This document shows positions 36,914 through 45,875 of a stretch of DNA of 64,000 nt, piece after piece. Origin of the DNA: Hyphomicrobiales bacterium (lineage in GTDB: Bacteria; Pseudomonadota; Alphaproteobacteria; Rhizobiales; Rhizobiaceae); contig UBTF01000002.1 in the NCBI GenBank assembly GCA_900468285.1, forward strand, positions 174,890 to 238,889. The letters are read 5' to 3'. Position 1 is the stretch's first letter, and every line of letters begins with the position of its first letter. Made by a program: the position numbers and the translations under genes. A model generated the notes under the pieces. The model saw only the letters and a list, made by a program, of their open reading frames with translations, made no database searches and had not been told where the DNA came from.

Positions 36914-37765
36914 TTGTTTGGACCCCTCGCCCAGTTATCCATCATGCCGTTCCCGAACATCGATCCGGTGGCATTCAGTCTGGGCCCGCTGGCCATTCAC
37001 TGGTATGGCATTGCCTATGTCTTCGGCATCATGCTGGGCTGGTACTACGCCCGCAAACTCAGCCTTTCCGACACGCTCTGGCGGCATGACAAATCGCCCG
37101 TCACCCCCGCGCACCTGGATGACTTTATTGTCTGGGCAGCCGTCGGCATCGTTCTGGGCGGACGCATCGGCTACATTCTTTTTTATGACATGCCGGCCGT
37201 CATGGCCAATCCGGTGCGGGCATTGCAGGTCTGGAACGGCGGCATGTCGTTTCACGGCGGCCTGATGGGAACGACGCTGGCGATGTACCTCTTCGCCAGA
37301 CGCAATGGCATACCTGTCTGGAGCATGTTCGACATCATTGCCGCAGTCGCCCCACTGGGACTTTTCTTCGGTCGAATTGCCAATTTCATCAATGGAGAAT
37401 TGTGGGGACGCCTGACGGATGTTCCCTGGGCAGTCGTGTTTCCAACCGGCGGTCCGTTTGCGCGACATCCGAGCCAGCTTTATGAGGCCGGTCTGGAGGG
37501 ACTGGTCTTGCTGATCGTTCTGGCCATTCTTATCTACGGTTTCAAGGCGCTGAAAAGCCCGGGTACCGTGACGGGTGTTTTCGTCTGCGGCTACGCGCTT
37601 TCCAGAATTTTCGTAGAATTCTTCCGCGAACCCGATGCGCAGATCGGTTATCTCGCTGGAAACTGGCTGACCATGGGCATGGTTCTGTCGACGCCCATGT
37701 TCCTTTTAGGTCTATGGGCTGTCGTGCGCGCCCAACGCGCAGCGACGCCAGAGAGAACCGGATAA
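36914..37765 (+). CDS. lgt: Prolipoprotein diacylglyceryl transferase
   Basis: A 283-residue, seven-helix inner-membrane enzyme that transfers diacylglycerol to the lipobox cysteine of prolipoproteins. It has [15 protein letters not shown] near the start, [20 protein letters not shown], the signature [14 protein letters not shown] and [13 protein letters not shown]. The start is uncertain: TTG at 36914 has a GGAA at fair spacing, while ATG at 36944 has no clear site. midA follows after six bases. A lipoprotein gene lies 3 kb downstream. Confidence 0.94.
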   Translation: MFGPLAQLSIMPFPNIDPVAFSLGPLAIHWYGIAYVFGIMLGWYYARKLSLSDTLWRHDKSPVTPAHLDDFIVWAAVGIVLGGRIGYILFYDMPAVMANPVRALQVWNGGMSFHGGLMGTTLAMYLFARRNGIPVWSMFDIIAAVAPLGLFFGRIANFINGELWGRLTDVPWAVVFPTGGPFARHPSQLYEAGLEGLVLLIVLAILIYGFKALKSPGTVTGVFVCGYALSRIFVEFFREPDAQIGYLAGNWLTMGMVLSTPMFLLGLWAVVRAQRAATPERTG

Positions 37766-37771
37766 ACCACG

Positions 37772-38872
37772 ATGCCGACACCGCTCGCACGCCGCATTAA
37801 GTCGCTCATCCGCCTCAACGGCCCGATGAATGTCACCGACTTCTTTTCGCTCTGCCTGGCTGATCCGGAGCACGGCTACTACAAGACGCGCCAGCCCTTC
37901 GGCCGCACCGGTGACTTCGTAACGGCGCCGGAAGTGAGCCAGTTGTTTGGCGAAATGCTGGGCGTGTATATTGTCCACGCCTGGCAGCGCCATGGCACGC
38001 TCGCAAATGCCCGCCTCGTGGAAATCGGCCCGGGGCGCGGGACGATGATGACGGACATTTTGCGCGTGGTTCAGCGCATTGCGCCGCCACTCTACGAAAC
38101 GATGAGTGTCCATCTTGTGGAAACCAGCCCGCGGCTGGCCGAAGCGCAGCAAAAAAAGCTGGCAAGCCATGGCGACAAGATTTCGTGGCACGAAAGCTTT
38201 GAGGAGGTTCCGCCGGGCTTTCTGCTGATCGTCGCCAATGAGCTGTTCGACGCCATCCCCATTCGTCAGTTCGTCAAGACGCCACAGGGCTTTCGTGAAC
38301 GGGTGGTCGCACTCGGCGCAGATGATGAGCTGATCTTCACGTCGGGGCTCGCCAGCATCGATCCTGAACTGCTGCCGCCATTCCCGGAACGTCAGCCCAT
38401 CGGCACGATTTTTGAATATTCCCCGGCCCGTGAAGCGGTCATGGCAGCCATTGCCAAGAAACTGAAAAGTCAGGGTGGTACGGCCCTCATCATCGATTAC
38501 GGGCACGTGGTTTCCGGCTTCGGTGATACGTTGCAGGCGCTTCGAATGCATGAATTCGATCCGGTTCTGGCGCATCCCGGCGAAGCGGACCTCACCAGCC
38601 ATGTCGACTTCGAAAGCCTCGTCAAGACAGCGGAAAGCAACGGCGTGCACGTCAATGGCTGCCTGCCCCAGGGCGACTTCCTCTATGGCCTTGGGCTGCG
38701 GGAGCGGGCGCAAGCGCTGGCTGCGAAAGCAACCCCCGATCAGACGCTGGAAATCGCGGAAGCCGTCAATCGGCTGGCTGGTGAAGGCGTGGGCAAGATG
38801 GGTGAGCTTTTCAAGGTGCTTGCCGTGTCCAGTACGCCGGTCCACCTCTTGCCTTTCCGCCCGCTGGATTGA
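37772..38872 (+). CDS. SAM-dependent methyltransferase, MidA/NDUFAF7 family
   Basis: A 366-residue class I methyltransferase of the DUF185/NDUFAF7 family. It shows DPEHGYYKTRQPFGRTGDFVTAPEVS, the SAM site LVEIGPGRGTMM, ANELFDAIPIRQFV and DYGHVVSGFGDTLQA. The eukaryotic relative methylates an arginine of a complex I subunit, so a respiratory-complex role is plausible. The start is six bases after the lgt stop. Confidence 0.9.
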   Translation: MPTPLARRIKSLIRLNGPMNVTDFFSLCLADPEHGYYKTRQPFGRTGDFVTAPEVSQLFGEMLGVYIVHAWQRHGTLANARLVEIGPGRGTMMTDILRVVQRIAPPLYETMSVHLVETSPRLAEAQQKKLASHGDKISWHESFEEVPPGFLLIVANELFDAIPIRQFVKTPQGFRERVVALGADDELIFTSGLASIDPELLPPFPERQPIGTIFEYSPAREAVMAAIAKKLKSQGGTALIIDYGHVVSGFGDTLQALRMHEFDPVLAHPGEADLTSHVDFESLVKTAESNGVHVNGCLPQGDFLYGLGLRERAQALAAKATPDQTLEIAEAVNRLAGEGVGKMGELFKVLAVSSTPVHLLPFRPLD

Positions 38873-39018
38873 CAGCAGCATGGCCCTTGGGCCAACATCG
38901 CCGCAATTCGAAGCAGTCAAAAACTGCCGCAAGCATCCCATGTGATGTGCTTAAACGGAAACACTCGCGCGCAAATATGCGTTTCAATTCAGCGACATCG
39001 CCAAGGAATGACACCGCA

Positions 39019-39813
39019 ATGCAGGACGAAACGCTGCCGCTTCCCATTCTCAGCCCCATGCTGGCCGTTGCTGGCGGAAAACAGATACGCCATGGCTTCT
39101 TCGGCCGTCACGGCGGGGTTTCCGAAGGCATTTATCGGGGACTGAATGTCGGCCTGGGTTCTAACGACGACCGCGACGCTGTTGCCGAAAACAGACGACG
39201 CGTGACGAACTGGTTCGATCTGCCGGTGGAAAGACTGGCAACGGTCCATCAGGTCCATTCCCCGGATGTTGTCGTGGTGGATGGCTCATATAACGGTGAG
39301 CGACCTCAGGCTGATGCCATGGTCACCGCCACTCCGGGTCTGATCCTTGGTGTCTTGAGCGCCGATTGCGGGCCCATCCTTTTTGCCGATGCCCAACAGG
39401 GTGTGATCGGTGCGGCTCATGCGGGCTGGAAAGGTGCGGTATCCGGCGTCCTGGAAAACACCATCGAAGCCATGATTGCTCTTGGAGCACGGCGTGAACG
39501 CATCGTCGCAAGTCTCGGACCGTCCATCTCGCAGGAGAATTACGAGGTGGGGCCAGAGCGCGTCGATAGCCTCAAGGAGATGAACCCGGACTACGCGGCC
39601 TACTTCTCCCCATCGCCCAAGGATGGCCATGCCTTTTTCGATTTGAAGAAGCTGACCGTCGACAGGCTTGCGAATGCCGGGGTTCAGGTGGAGGACCTCG
39701 GTCTATGCACCTACCCCGATGAGGACCGTTTCTTTTCCTTCCGCCGTACCACGCATCGCTCCGAACCGGACTATGGACGGCAGATTTCAGCAATAGCAAT
39801 TCTGGAGACTTGA
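39019..39813 (+). CDS. pgeF: Peptidoglycan editing factor PgeF (multicopper laccase-like, YfiH)
   Basis: A 264-residue YfiH/PgeF protein. HGFFGRHGGVSEGIYRGLN, ATVHQVHS, LSADCGPILF and GAAHAGWKG carry the His/Cys residues of the family metal site. PgeF is reported to remove wrongly incorporated L-Ser from peptidoglycan precursors; some relatives act on purine nucleosides. The start at 39019 gives family length; the frame is open further upstream without a site. The M24 gene follows after one base. Confidence 0.9.
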   Translation: MQDETLPLPILSPMLAVAGGKQIRHGFFGRHGGVSEGIYRGLNVGLGSNDDRDAVAENRRRVTNWFDLPVERLATVHQVHSPDVVVVDGSYNGERPQADAMVTATPGLILGVLSADCGPILFADAQQGVIGAAHAGWKGAVSGVLENTIEAMIALGARRERIVASLGPSISQENYEVGPERVDSLKEMNPDYAAYFSPSPKDGHAFFDLKKLTVDRLANAGVQVEDLGLCTYPDEDRFFSFRRTTHRSEPDYGRQISAIAILET

Positions 39814-39814
39814 T

Positions 39815-40966
39815 ATGGCCCTGCATTTCGACGCCGCCGAGTTCGAGGCACGCCATGCCCGCCTGATGGAAAAGATGGCAGAGGAAAAGCTGGATGCCGT
39901 TTTGCTGTTTGCGCAGGAAAGCATGTATTGGCTGACCGGCTACGACACGTTCGGCTACTGCTTTTTCCAGACCCTGATCGTCAAGGCCGATGGCAGCATG
40001 ACGCTTCTCACCCGCTCGGCGGATTTGCGCCAGGCGCGCCAGACGTCCAACATCGAAAACATCGTCATCTGGGTGGACCGCCTGAATGCCGACCCAACGC
40101 TGGACCTCAAGAACCTGCTGAGCGAGATGGATCTGCTGGGTTGCCGCATTGGTATCGAGTTCGACACCCACGGCATGACCGGGCGCATTGCGCGCCTGCT
40201 GGACAACCAGCTTGCCAGCTTTGGCCAGATTATCGATGCTTCAGCCATCGTCAGCAACCTTCGTCTGATCAAGAGCCCCGCGGAAGTGGCCTATGCACGG
40301 CGGGCGGGCGAACTGGCAGACGATGCGCTGGATGCAGCGCTGAAGATCGTGGCTGCGGGTGCCGACGAGGCAGAGATCCTTGCCGCCATGCAGGGGGCCG
40401 TTTTCGCGGGCGGCGGAGACTATCCTGCCAATGAGTTCATCATCGGCTCCGGTCCGGATGCGCTGCTCTGCCGCTACAAGGCCGGGCGCCGCAAGTTGGA
40501 TGCAAAGGACCAGTTGACGCTGGAGTGGGCGGGCGTGAGCGCGCATTACCATGCGGCCATGATGCGCACCATCGTGATCGGAGAGCCGGAATTCCGTCAC
40601 AAGGAGCTCTATAACGCCTGTGCCGAGAACATTCGCGCCATCGAAGAGGTTCTGCGTCCCGGTTACACCTTCGGAGATGTCTTCGACGTCCACGCACGTA
40701 TCATGGATGAGCGCGGCCTCACACGCCACCGCCTCAATGCCTGCGGCTATTCGCTGGGCGCGCGCTTTTCGCCCTCCTGGATGGAGCACCAGATGTTCTA
40801 TGCCGGTAACACCCAGGAAATCCTGCCCAACATGACGCTGTTCGTCCACATGATCATCATGGACAGCGACTCCGGCGTTGCCATGACGCTTGGCCAGACT
40901 TACCTCACGACCGAGGGAGCGCCGGAATCGCTCTCCCGTCATAGCCTGGATTTGCTCACGGCCTAA
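39815..40966 (+). CDS. Creatinase/ectoine-hydrolase-like M24 family protein
   Basis: A 383-residue pita-bread-fold protein with a creatinase N-terminal domain (1-150) and an M24 domain. It would usually be labelled Xaa-Pro aminopeptidase, but the metal ligands are missing. The Asp pair position reads LEWAGVSAHYHAAMMRT and the usual HGIGL histidine region is GYSLGARFSP. Creatinase and DoeA-type ectoine hydrolase lack these ligands too and cut C-N bonds without metal. The true substrate is probably a small amidine or cyclic amide; this is inference. Tight coupling to pgeF (one-base gap). Confidence 0.85.
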   Translation: MALHFDAAEFEARHARLMEKMAEEKLDAVLLFAQESMYWLTGYDTFGYCFFQTLIVKADGSMTLLTRSADLRQARQTSNIENIVIWVDRLNADPTLDLKNLLSEMDLLGCRIGIEFDTHGMTGRIARLLDNQLASFGQIIDASAIVSNLRLIKSPAEVAYARRAGELADDALDAALKIVAAGADEAEILAAMQGAVFAGGGDYPANEFIIGSGPDALLCRYKAGRRKLDAKDQLTLEWAGVSAHYHAAMMRTIVIGEPEFRHKELYNACAENIRAIEEVLRPGYTFGDVFDVHARIMDERGLTRHRLNACGYSLGARFSPSWMEHQMFYAGNTQEILPNMTLFVHMIIMDSDSGVAMTLGQTYLTTEGAPESLSRHSLDLLTA

Positions 40967-41050
40967 TCTCGATTTGACTCCCGTCGGCTACGAACCTTAC
41001 ATTGCTGCGAAAGACGTTCGGCGGGAGACGACATTGAAGGGACATCCACC

Positions 41051-41788
41051 ATGCGGCGGCTAGGGATGATGATCGCAATCCCCTGCCTGAGCGCTGTTCT
41101 GGCAGGCTGTAACACCACAGATACGCTCACCCCCTTGGTCGATGTCGGCCATGGGAACACGCAGTCAACGCCGGTCAATCAGGGCGACCTCGACCAGATG
41201 GCGGCGGCCGCAGACCGGTCTCCAGGCGGGGTCTCCGCCCAGATACCTGCCTATGCACCGCAAAATACGCGGCAAGCGCAGGCGCTGGCCATGTCGAGTG
41301 GCGCTCAATACGGCCAACCCATCGCCCAGCAACAGCCTGCCCCTGCTCAACAAGCCCCGGCGCCAGCTCAGCCCCAGGCACAAGCGCCTACACAGGTGGC
41401 CTCTCTGCCGTCTGGATCTGCCGCAGGCTCCATCCGCTTTCTTCCCATCATTGGCGCCCCTGTAGAGGCCGTGACGCCCCTGTCTCGCCAACTGGGTGCC
41501 GAAGCGCGCGCCAAGGGCCTGACGATCAAGCCGTCGACGGATGCCTCCGCTGAAAACATTCTCAAGGGATATCTTTCCGCCTTTGATGATGGCGGCAATG
41601 TCACCATCGTCTACGTCTGGGATGTTCTGGACCCCAATGGCGCCAGACTGCACCGGTTGCAGGGACAGCAGACTGTGCCCCGGCGGGGCACTGATCCATG
41701 GGGCGCGGTGACCGATACAACCATGCAGAAAATCGCTGCCCAGACGCTCAATGACTATCAGGCGTGGAAGCAGGCAAAGCAAGGATAG
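41051..41788 (+). CDS. Probable outer- or inner-membrane lipoprotein
   Basis: A 245-residue protein with a lipoprotein signal peptide ending LSAVLAGC (lipidated Cys20). A Gln/Ala/Pro-rich linker follows at about 85-130, then a C-terminal globular domain (about 130-245) of unknown family. The linker is consistent with spanning the periplasm. The start ATG at 41051 is preceded by a GA-rich stretch. It lies alone between the M24 gene and prs. Confidence 0.82.
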   Translation: MRRLGMMIAIPCLSAVLAGCNTTDTLTPLVDVGHGNTQSTPVNQGDLDQMAAAADRSPGGVSAQIPAYAPQNTRQAQALAMSSGAQYGQPIAQQQPAPAQQAPAPAQPQAQAPTQVASLPSGSAAGSIRFLPIIGAPVEAVTPLSRQLGAEARAKGLTIKPSTDASAENILKGYLSAFDDGGNVTIVYVWDVLDPNGARLHRLQGQQTVPRRGTDPWGAVTDTTMQKIAAQTLNDYQAWKQAKQG

Positions 41789-42029
41789 CAACTCAGGATA
41801 GTATGAAACTTTTTTAGGCATTGCGGAGTCACAAAGTTTTCACGAAAATCATGGGTAAGACCCTCTGAGCTCTTGCATTCACGGGCAACACCGCTATTAA
41901 GGCGCCCATGGCAAAACGGCGTGTCCGACACCCTTCGGGTCGGGTATTCCTCCCCGTTTAACGACGCATGGACCTCAGGGAACATTCTCTGTCGGGTTTT
42001 AAGCGATGGCATGGAAACAGGCGGCAGCA

Positions 42030-42962
42030 ATGAAGGTTTTCGCAGGCAATTCGAACCGGCATCTGGCCGAAGCGATCTGCAAGTATCTGAATGTCCCTCT
42101 TGGAAATGCCACTGTAAAGCGGTTTGCCGATCAGGAAATATTCGTAGAAATTTCTGAAAACGTGCGCGGTGAGGACGTTTTCGTCGTTCAGTCCACGTCT
42201 TTCCCTGCCAATGACCATCTGATGGAACTGCTGATCATGATCGACGCGATGCGTCGTTCCTCGGCAAAGCGCATCACCGCCGTTCTTCCCTATTTCGGCT
42301 ACGCCCGCCAGGACCGCAAGGCCGGTCCACGGACGCCGATTTCAGCGAAACTCGTTGCCAATTTGATTACCGAAGCCGGTGCTGACCGTGTCCTGACGCT
42401 GGACCTCCACGCAGGCCAGATCCAGGGCTTCTTCGATATTCCCACCGACAACCTCTTTGCCGCACCCATTCTGGCGCGCGACGTCAAGGAACATTACGAC
42501 ACCAAGAACGTCGTTGTCGTTTCGCCTGACGTCGGTGGCGTGGTGCGCGCCCGTTCGCTGGCCAAGCGTCTGGACTGTCTGCTCGCCATCGTCGACAAGC
42601 GTCGCGACCGTCCGGGTGAGTCCGAGGTCATGAACGTCATCGGCGACGTTACCGGCAAGGACTGCCTGCTGATCGACGACATCGTGGATTCCGGTGGTAC
42701 GCTGTGCAATGCCGCAGAGGCGCTTCTCAAGAACGGCGCGACCAGCGTGACGGCCTACATCACCCACGGCGTTCTCTCTGGCGGTGCCGTGGCGCGTGTG
42801 GCCTCTTCCAAGCTGCGCGAGCTGGTTATCACCGACAGCATCCAGCCGACGACAGCCGTTCAGTCAGCGCATAATATCCGCGTCATCACCACAGCCACCC
42901 TGCTGGGCGAAGCCATCAATCGTACATCGATGGAACAGTCGGTTTCCGGTCTGTTTGACTAA
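42030..42962 (+). CDS. prs: Ribose-phosphate pyrophosphokinase (PRPP synthetase)
   Basis: A 310-residue class I PRPP synthetase. It makes phosphoribosyl pyrophosphate from ribose-5-phosphate and ATP for nucleotide, His and Trp synthesis. It has [48 protein letters not shown] and the PRPP loop [12 protein letters not shown]. The start at 42030 gives the standard length; an ATG eight codons upstream is possible. The upstream 240 bases hold the promoter and a small hairpin near 41920-41945. Confidence 0.96.
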   Translation: MKVFAGNSNRHLAEAICKYLNVPLGNATVKRFADQEIFVEISENVRGEDVFVVQSTSFPANDHLMELLIMIDAMRRSSAKRITAVLPYFGYARQDRKAGPRTPISAKLVANLITEAGADRVLTLDLHAGQIQGFFDIPTDNLFAAPILARDVKEHYDTKNVVVVSPDVGGVVRARSLAKRLDCLLAIVDKRRDRPGESEVMNVIGDVTGKDCLLIDDIVDSGGTLCNAAEALLKNGATSVTAYITHGVLSGGAVARVASSKLRELVITDSIQPTTAVQSAHNIRVITTATLLGEAINRTSMEQSVSGLFD

Positions 42963-43031
42963 GACTGCGGCCGGAATATCCAGCTCCCAGATATTGGAAT
43001 AGATATTCCATTTCTTGCCTTGAATGAAATA

Positions 43032-43062
43032 AAAAAGCCGGCGCATTCCGCTCCGGCTTTTT
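43032..43062. terminator. Terminator downstream of prs
   Basis: AAAAAGCCGG (43032-43041) and CCGGCTTTTT (43053-43062) pair around an 11-base loop. It is symmetrical enough to act also for the converging aldehyde dehydrogenase gene. Confidence 0.88.
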
Positions 43063-43158
43063 CTGTCTTTCGGGAACCGGCTCCCGGAAGCTCGCGAGAA
43101 CTTCCGGGAGAATGCCGGCGGCAGCGGCCACCGGCTCCGGGGAGGACCCTGTCGCTTC

Positions 43159-44676
43159 CTAGAAGAAGCCCAGCTTGTTAGGGCTGTAGGAGACCAGCAG
43201 GTTTTTCGTCTGCTGATAATGATCCAGCATCATCTTGTGGGTTTCGCGACCAATACCGGACTGCTTGTAGCCGCCGAAGGCAGCGCCTGCAGGATAGGCG
43301 TGGTAGCAATTGGTCCACACGCGCCCGGCTTCGATGCCGCGCCCTGCCCGGTAAGCCGTATTGGTGTCACGGCTCCAGACGCCCGCGCCAAGGCCATACA
43401 CCGTGTCATTGGCAATCTCGATGGCCTCATCCAGCGTCTTGAAGGTAGTCACGGATACGACAGGTCCGAAGATTTCCTCCTGGAATACGCGCATCTTGTT
43501 GTTGCCTTCGAACACCGTCGGCTGGATGTAGAAGCCATCCTTAAGGTTGCCCGAAAGCGACTTCTTGTCGCCACCCGTCAGGACCTTTGCACCTTCTTTT
43601 TTGCCGATCTCAAGATAGCTCATGATCTTGTCGAACTGCTCCTGGGATGCCTGCGCACCGATCATGGTTGCGGCATTCAGCGGATCGTCCTGGCTGATCG
43701 CTTCCACGCGCTTGATCGCCTTTTCCATGAAGCGATCATAGATGGACTCGTGAACCAGCGCGCGCGATGGGCACGTGCACACTTCGCCTTGATTGAGGGC
43801 AAACATCGCAAAGCCCTCAAGCGCCTTGTCGAGGAAAGCGTCGTCTTCGTTCATCACATCCGCAAAGAAGATGTTGGGAGACTTGCCGCCCAGTTCCAGC
43901 GTGATGTTGGTGACGTTGTCTGCGGCGTAGCGCATGATTTCCTTGCCGACCGAGGTCGAGCCGGTAAAGGCAATCTTGGCGATGCGGTTGCTTTGTGCCA
44001 GCGGCTTGCCCGCTTCCGTGCCAAGGCCGTTGACGATGTTGAGGACGCCGGGCGGAAGCAGGTCTTCGATCAGTTCCATCACCAGCAGGATCGAGGCAGG
44101 CGTCTGCTCAGCAGGCTTCAGCACCACGCAGTTGCCAGCCGCAAGCGCAGGCGCAAGCTTCCAGGCCGCCATGAGAATAGGGAAATTCCATGGAATAATC
44201 TGACCGACGACGCCGAGCGGCTCGTGGAAATGGTAGGCAACGGTATCATTATCGATCTGGCCGATGGACCCTTCCTGCGCGCGCACGCAGCCTGCGAAAT
44301 AACGGAAGTGATCGATCGTCAGAGGAATGTCGGCATTGGTGGTTTCACGCAGCGGCTTGCCATTGTCCCAGGTTTCAGCCCGGGCGATAAGGTCGAGATT
44401 GTCCTCGATGCGCTGGGCGATCTTGAGAAGAATATTGGAGCGTTCCGTTACGCTGGTGCGACCCCAGGCCGCGCGGGCCTTGTGCGCGGCATCCAGTGCC
44501 GCTTCGATATCGCTGGCGTCGGAGCGCGGGACTTCGCAAATCTTGTGACCCGTGACCGGAGACAGGTTGTCCATATAGCGACCCGACTTTGGCTCCACCC
44601 ACTCGCCGCCGATGTAATTGCCATATTTCAGCTTGAACGGCGCTTCGCCGGCCTTTTGCTGGACCTGAATGTTCAT
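43159..44676 (-). CDS. Aldehyde dehydrogenase, AcoD/ExaC type
   Basis: A 505-residue NAD+-dependent aldehyde dehydrogenase. The Rossmann segment [22 protein letters not shown] shortened here, [12 protein letters not shown], catalytic Glu in LELGGKSPN and catalytic Cys in [11 protein letters not shown] are present. The CTCPSR form is typical of AcoD/AldB/ExaC acetaldehyde or general aliphatic aldehyde dehydrogenases. GGGAGGA precedes the ATG at 44676. The upstream 156 bases carry repeated AATGCGG motifs, possible sites for the AcoR-like regulator encoded next. Confidence 0.92.
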   Translation of the reverse strand: MNIQVQQKAGEAPFKLKYGNYIGGEWVEPKSGRYMDNLSPVTGHKICEVPRSDASDIEAALDAAHKARAAWGRTSVTERSNILLKIAQRIEDNLDLIARAETWDNGKPLRETTNADIPLTIDHFRYFAGCVRAQEGSIGQIDNDTVAYHFHEPLGVVGQIIPWNFPILMAAWKLAPALAAGNCVVLKPAEQTPASILLVMELIEDLLPPGVLNIVNGLGTEAGKPLAQSNRIAKIAFTGSTSVGKEIMRYAADNVTNITLELGGKSPNIFFADVMNEDDAFLDKALEGFAMFALNQGEVCTCPSRALVHESIYDRFMEKAIKRVEAISQDDPLNAATMIGAQASQEQFDKIMSYLEIGKKEGAKVLTGGDKKSLSGNLKDGFYIQPTVFEGNNKMRVFQEEIFGPVVSVTTFKTLDEAIEIANDTVYGLGAGVWSRDTNTAYRAGRGIEAGRVWTNCYHAYPAGAAFGGYKQSGIGRETHKMMLDHYQQTKNLLVSYSPNKLGFF

Positions 44677-44832
44677 GAGTTCATCCTCCCTGATGAAATG
44701 CGGTCCTTATCTGACCGCGTGACAGGAAGGTGCTCGCAGAATGCGGCTATTCATAGAGGTGACGGGCGATTCCGCATTGCACAGTGTTTCACTTCTGCGA
44801 CAGCGGAAGCGATCAACACACCATCATGAGGT

Positions 44833-45792
44833 TCAGTGAACGCCGAATTTCTTCATCTTGCGGTGGAGCGTTGCCCGGCTGATGCCAAGCAGGGATGCAG
44901 CCTGCGTTATATTGCCATTGGCACGTGACAGCACACGACGGAGTGCTGCTCGCTCTGCCTCTGCAAGCTCCGCACCCCGGTCATGGCGATCTTCCTTCAA
45001 CGCATCGGACGCGGGAATACCAGCCGCCAGCCGGGCATCGTCCAGCCGCAGCGCAAGCCGCGCCGCCCGCGTTGCCCCCAGAATGATATCGTCGGGATCA
45101 ACGGCCAGGAGCGACAGGGATGTGGAGCCGCCTGATGGCAGCATGAGAATGCGCGCACCTGGAAAGGCACGCCGGAAGAGATTGCCTTCTATGCGCTGGG
45201 CCGCATCGCGCACCGCCTGGGTCAGCATGGAAAAGGTGAACTCGTTGACATCGTCGCGGCAGGTGGAAATGTCCAAGGCACCGGTCACCTGCCCGACGTG
45301 ATCGCGAATGGGCGCTGTTGTGCAGCACAGACTGATATTGGAGGAGAAGAAGTGCTGGTCGCGGTAGATCGTAACGGACCGTTCATCGGCGAGTGCCGTG
45401 CCGATGCCGTTTGTGCCGACGCTTGCCTCGCTCCAGACAGCACCAGACCACAGGCCAAGCTGGCGGAAATCCCGATCATCGCTGACAGCGCCGCGTCGCT
45501 CCAGCGCCACACCATCTGCGTCCGTCAGAAGCAGGCAGCATCCGGCCTTTCCGACTGCGGTAAAGATCCGGTCCAGCTCGTCCTCGCTCTCCGCGATCAG
45601 ACCGGCCGACACTTCCCGGGCGCGCTGAAATTCCGTATCCGTCAGAAAGACTGGCTTGCTGCTCTGTTCAGGCGCCAGTTTGTATTTCGTCATGCAGCGA
45701 CGCCAAGAGGCGATGATGGGCGAACTGGCGGCAGCCGATGGCTGGCTCGCACTCTGGTAGACATGATCCGCATGCGCTGTGCCGATAGACAT
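44833..45792 (-). CDS. AcoR-like regulator with GAF domain and Fis-type helix-turn-helix
   Basis: A 319-residue regulator. It has an N-terminal region containing SWRRCMTKYKLAPE, a GAF-like sensory domain (about 60-200, with WSEASVGTNGIGTAL) and a C-terminal Fis-type HTH (LSRANGNITQAASLLGISRATLHRKM truncated across 290-316). It resembles AcoR but has no AAA+ sigma-54 activation domain, so it must act with ordinary promoters. It lies immediately upstream of the aldehyde dehydrogenase gene in the same direction and is its likely activator. Confidence 0.88.
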   Translation of the reverse strand: MSIGTAHADHVYQSASQPSAAASSPIIASWRRCMTKYKLAPEQSSKPVFLTDTEFQRAREVSAGLIAESEDELDRIFTAVGKAGCCLLLTDADGVALERRGAVSDDRDFRQLGLWSGAVWSEASVGTNGIGTALADERSVTIYRDQHFFSSNISLCCTTAPIRDHVGQVTGALDISTCRDDVNEFTFSMLTQAVRDAAQRIEGNLFRRAFPGARILMLPSGGSTSLSLLAVDPDDIILGATRAARLALRLDDARLAAGIPASDALKEDRHDRGAELAEAERAALRRVLSRANGNITQAASLLGISRATLHRKMKKFGVH

Positions 45793-45875
45793 GGACTCCT
45801 CCCGAGTTTGACGGGATGGTGCGCCGGAAACAAAGGTCTTTCAACAAAAAAACGCTTTACGTGCTCTTCGCCCAC

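Noticed and set aside
43219-44829. 536-codon open frame antisense to the aldehyde dehydrogenase
   Set aside because: It mirrors the conserved dehydrogenase frame codon by codon; composition is Arg/His-rich as expected of a shadow, with no ribosome site.
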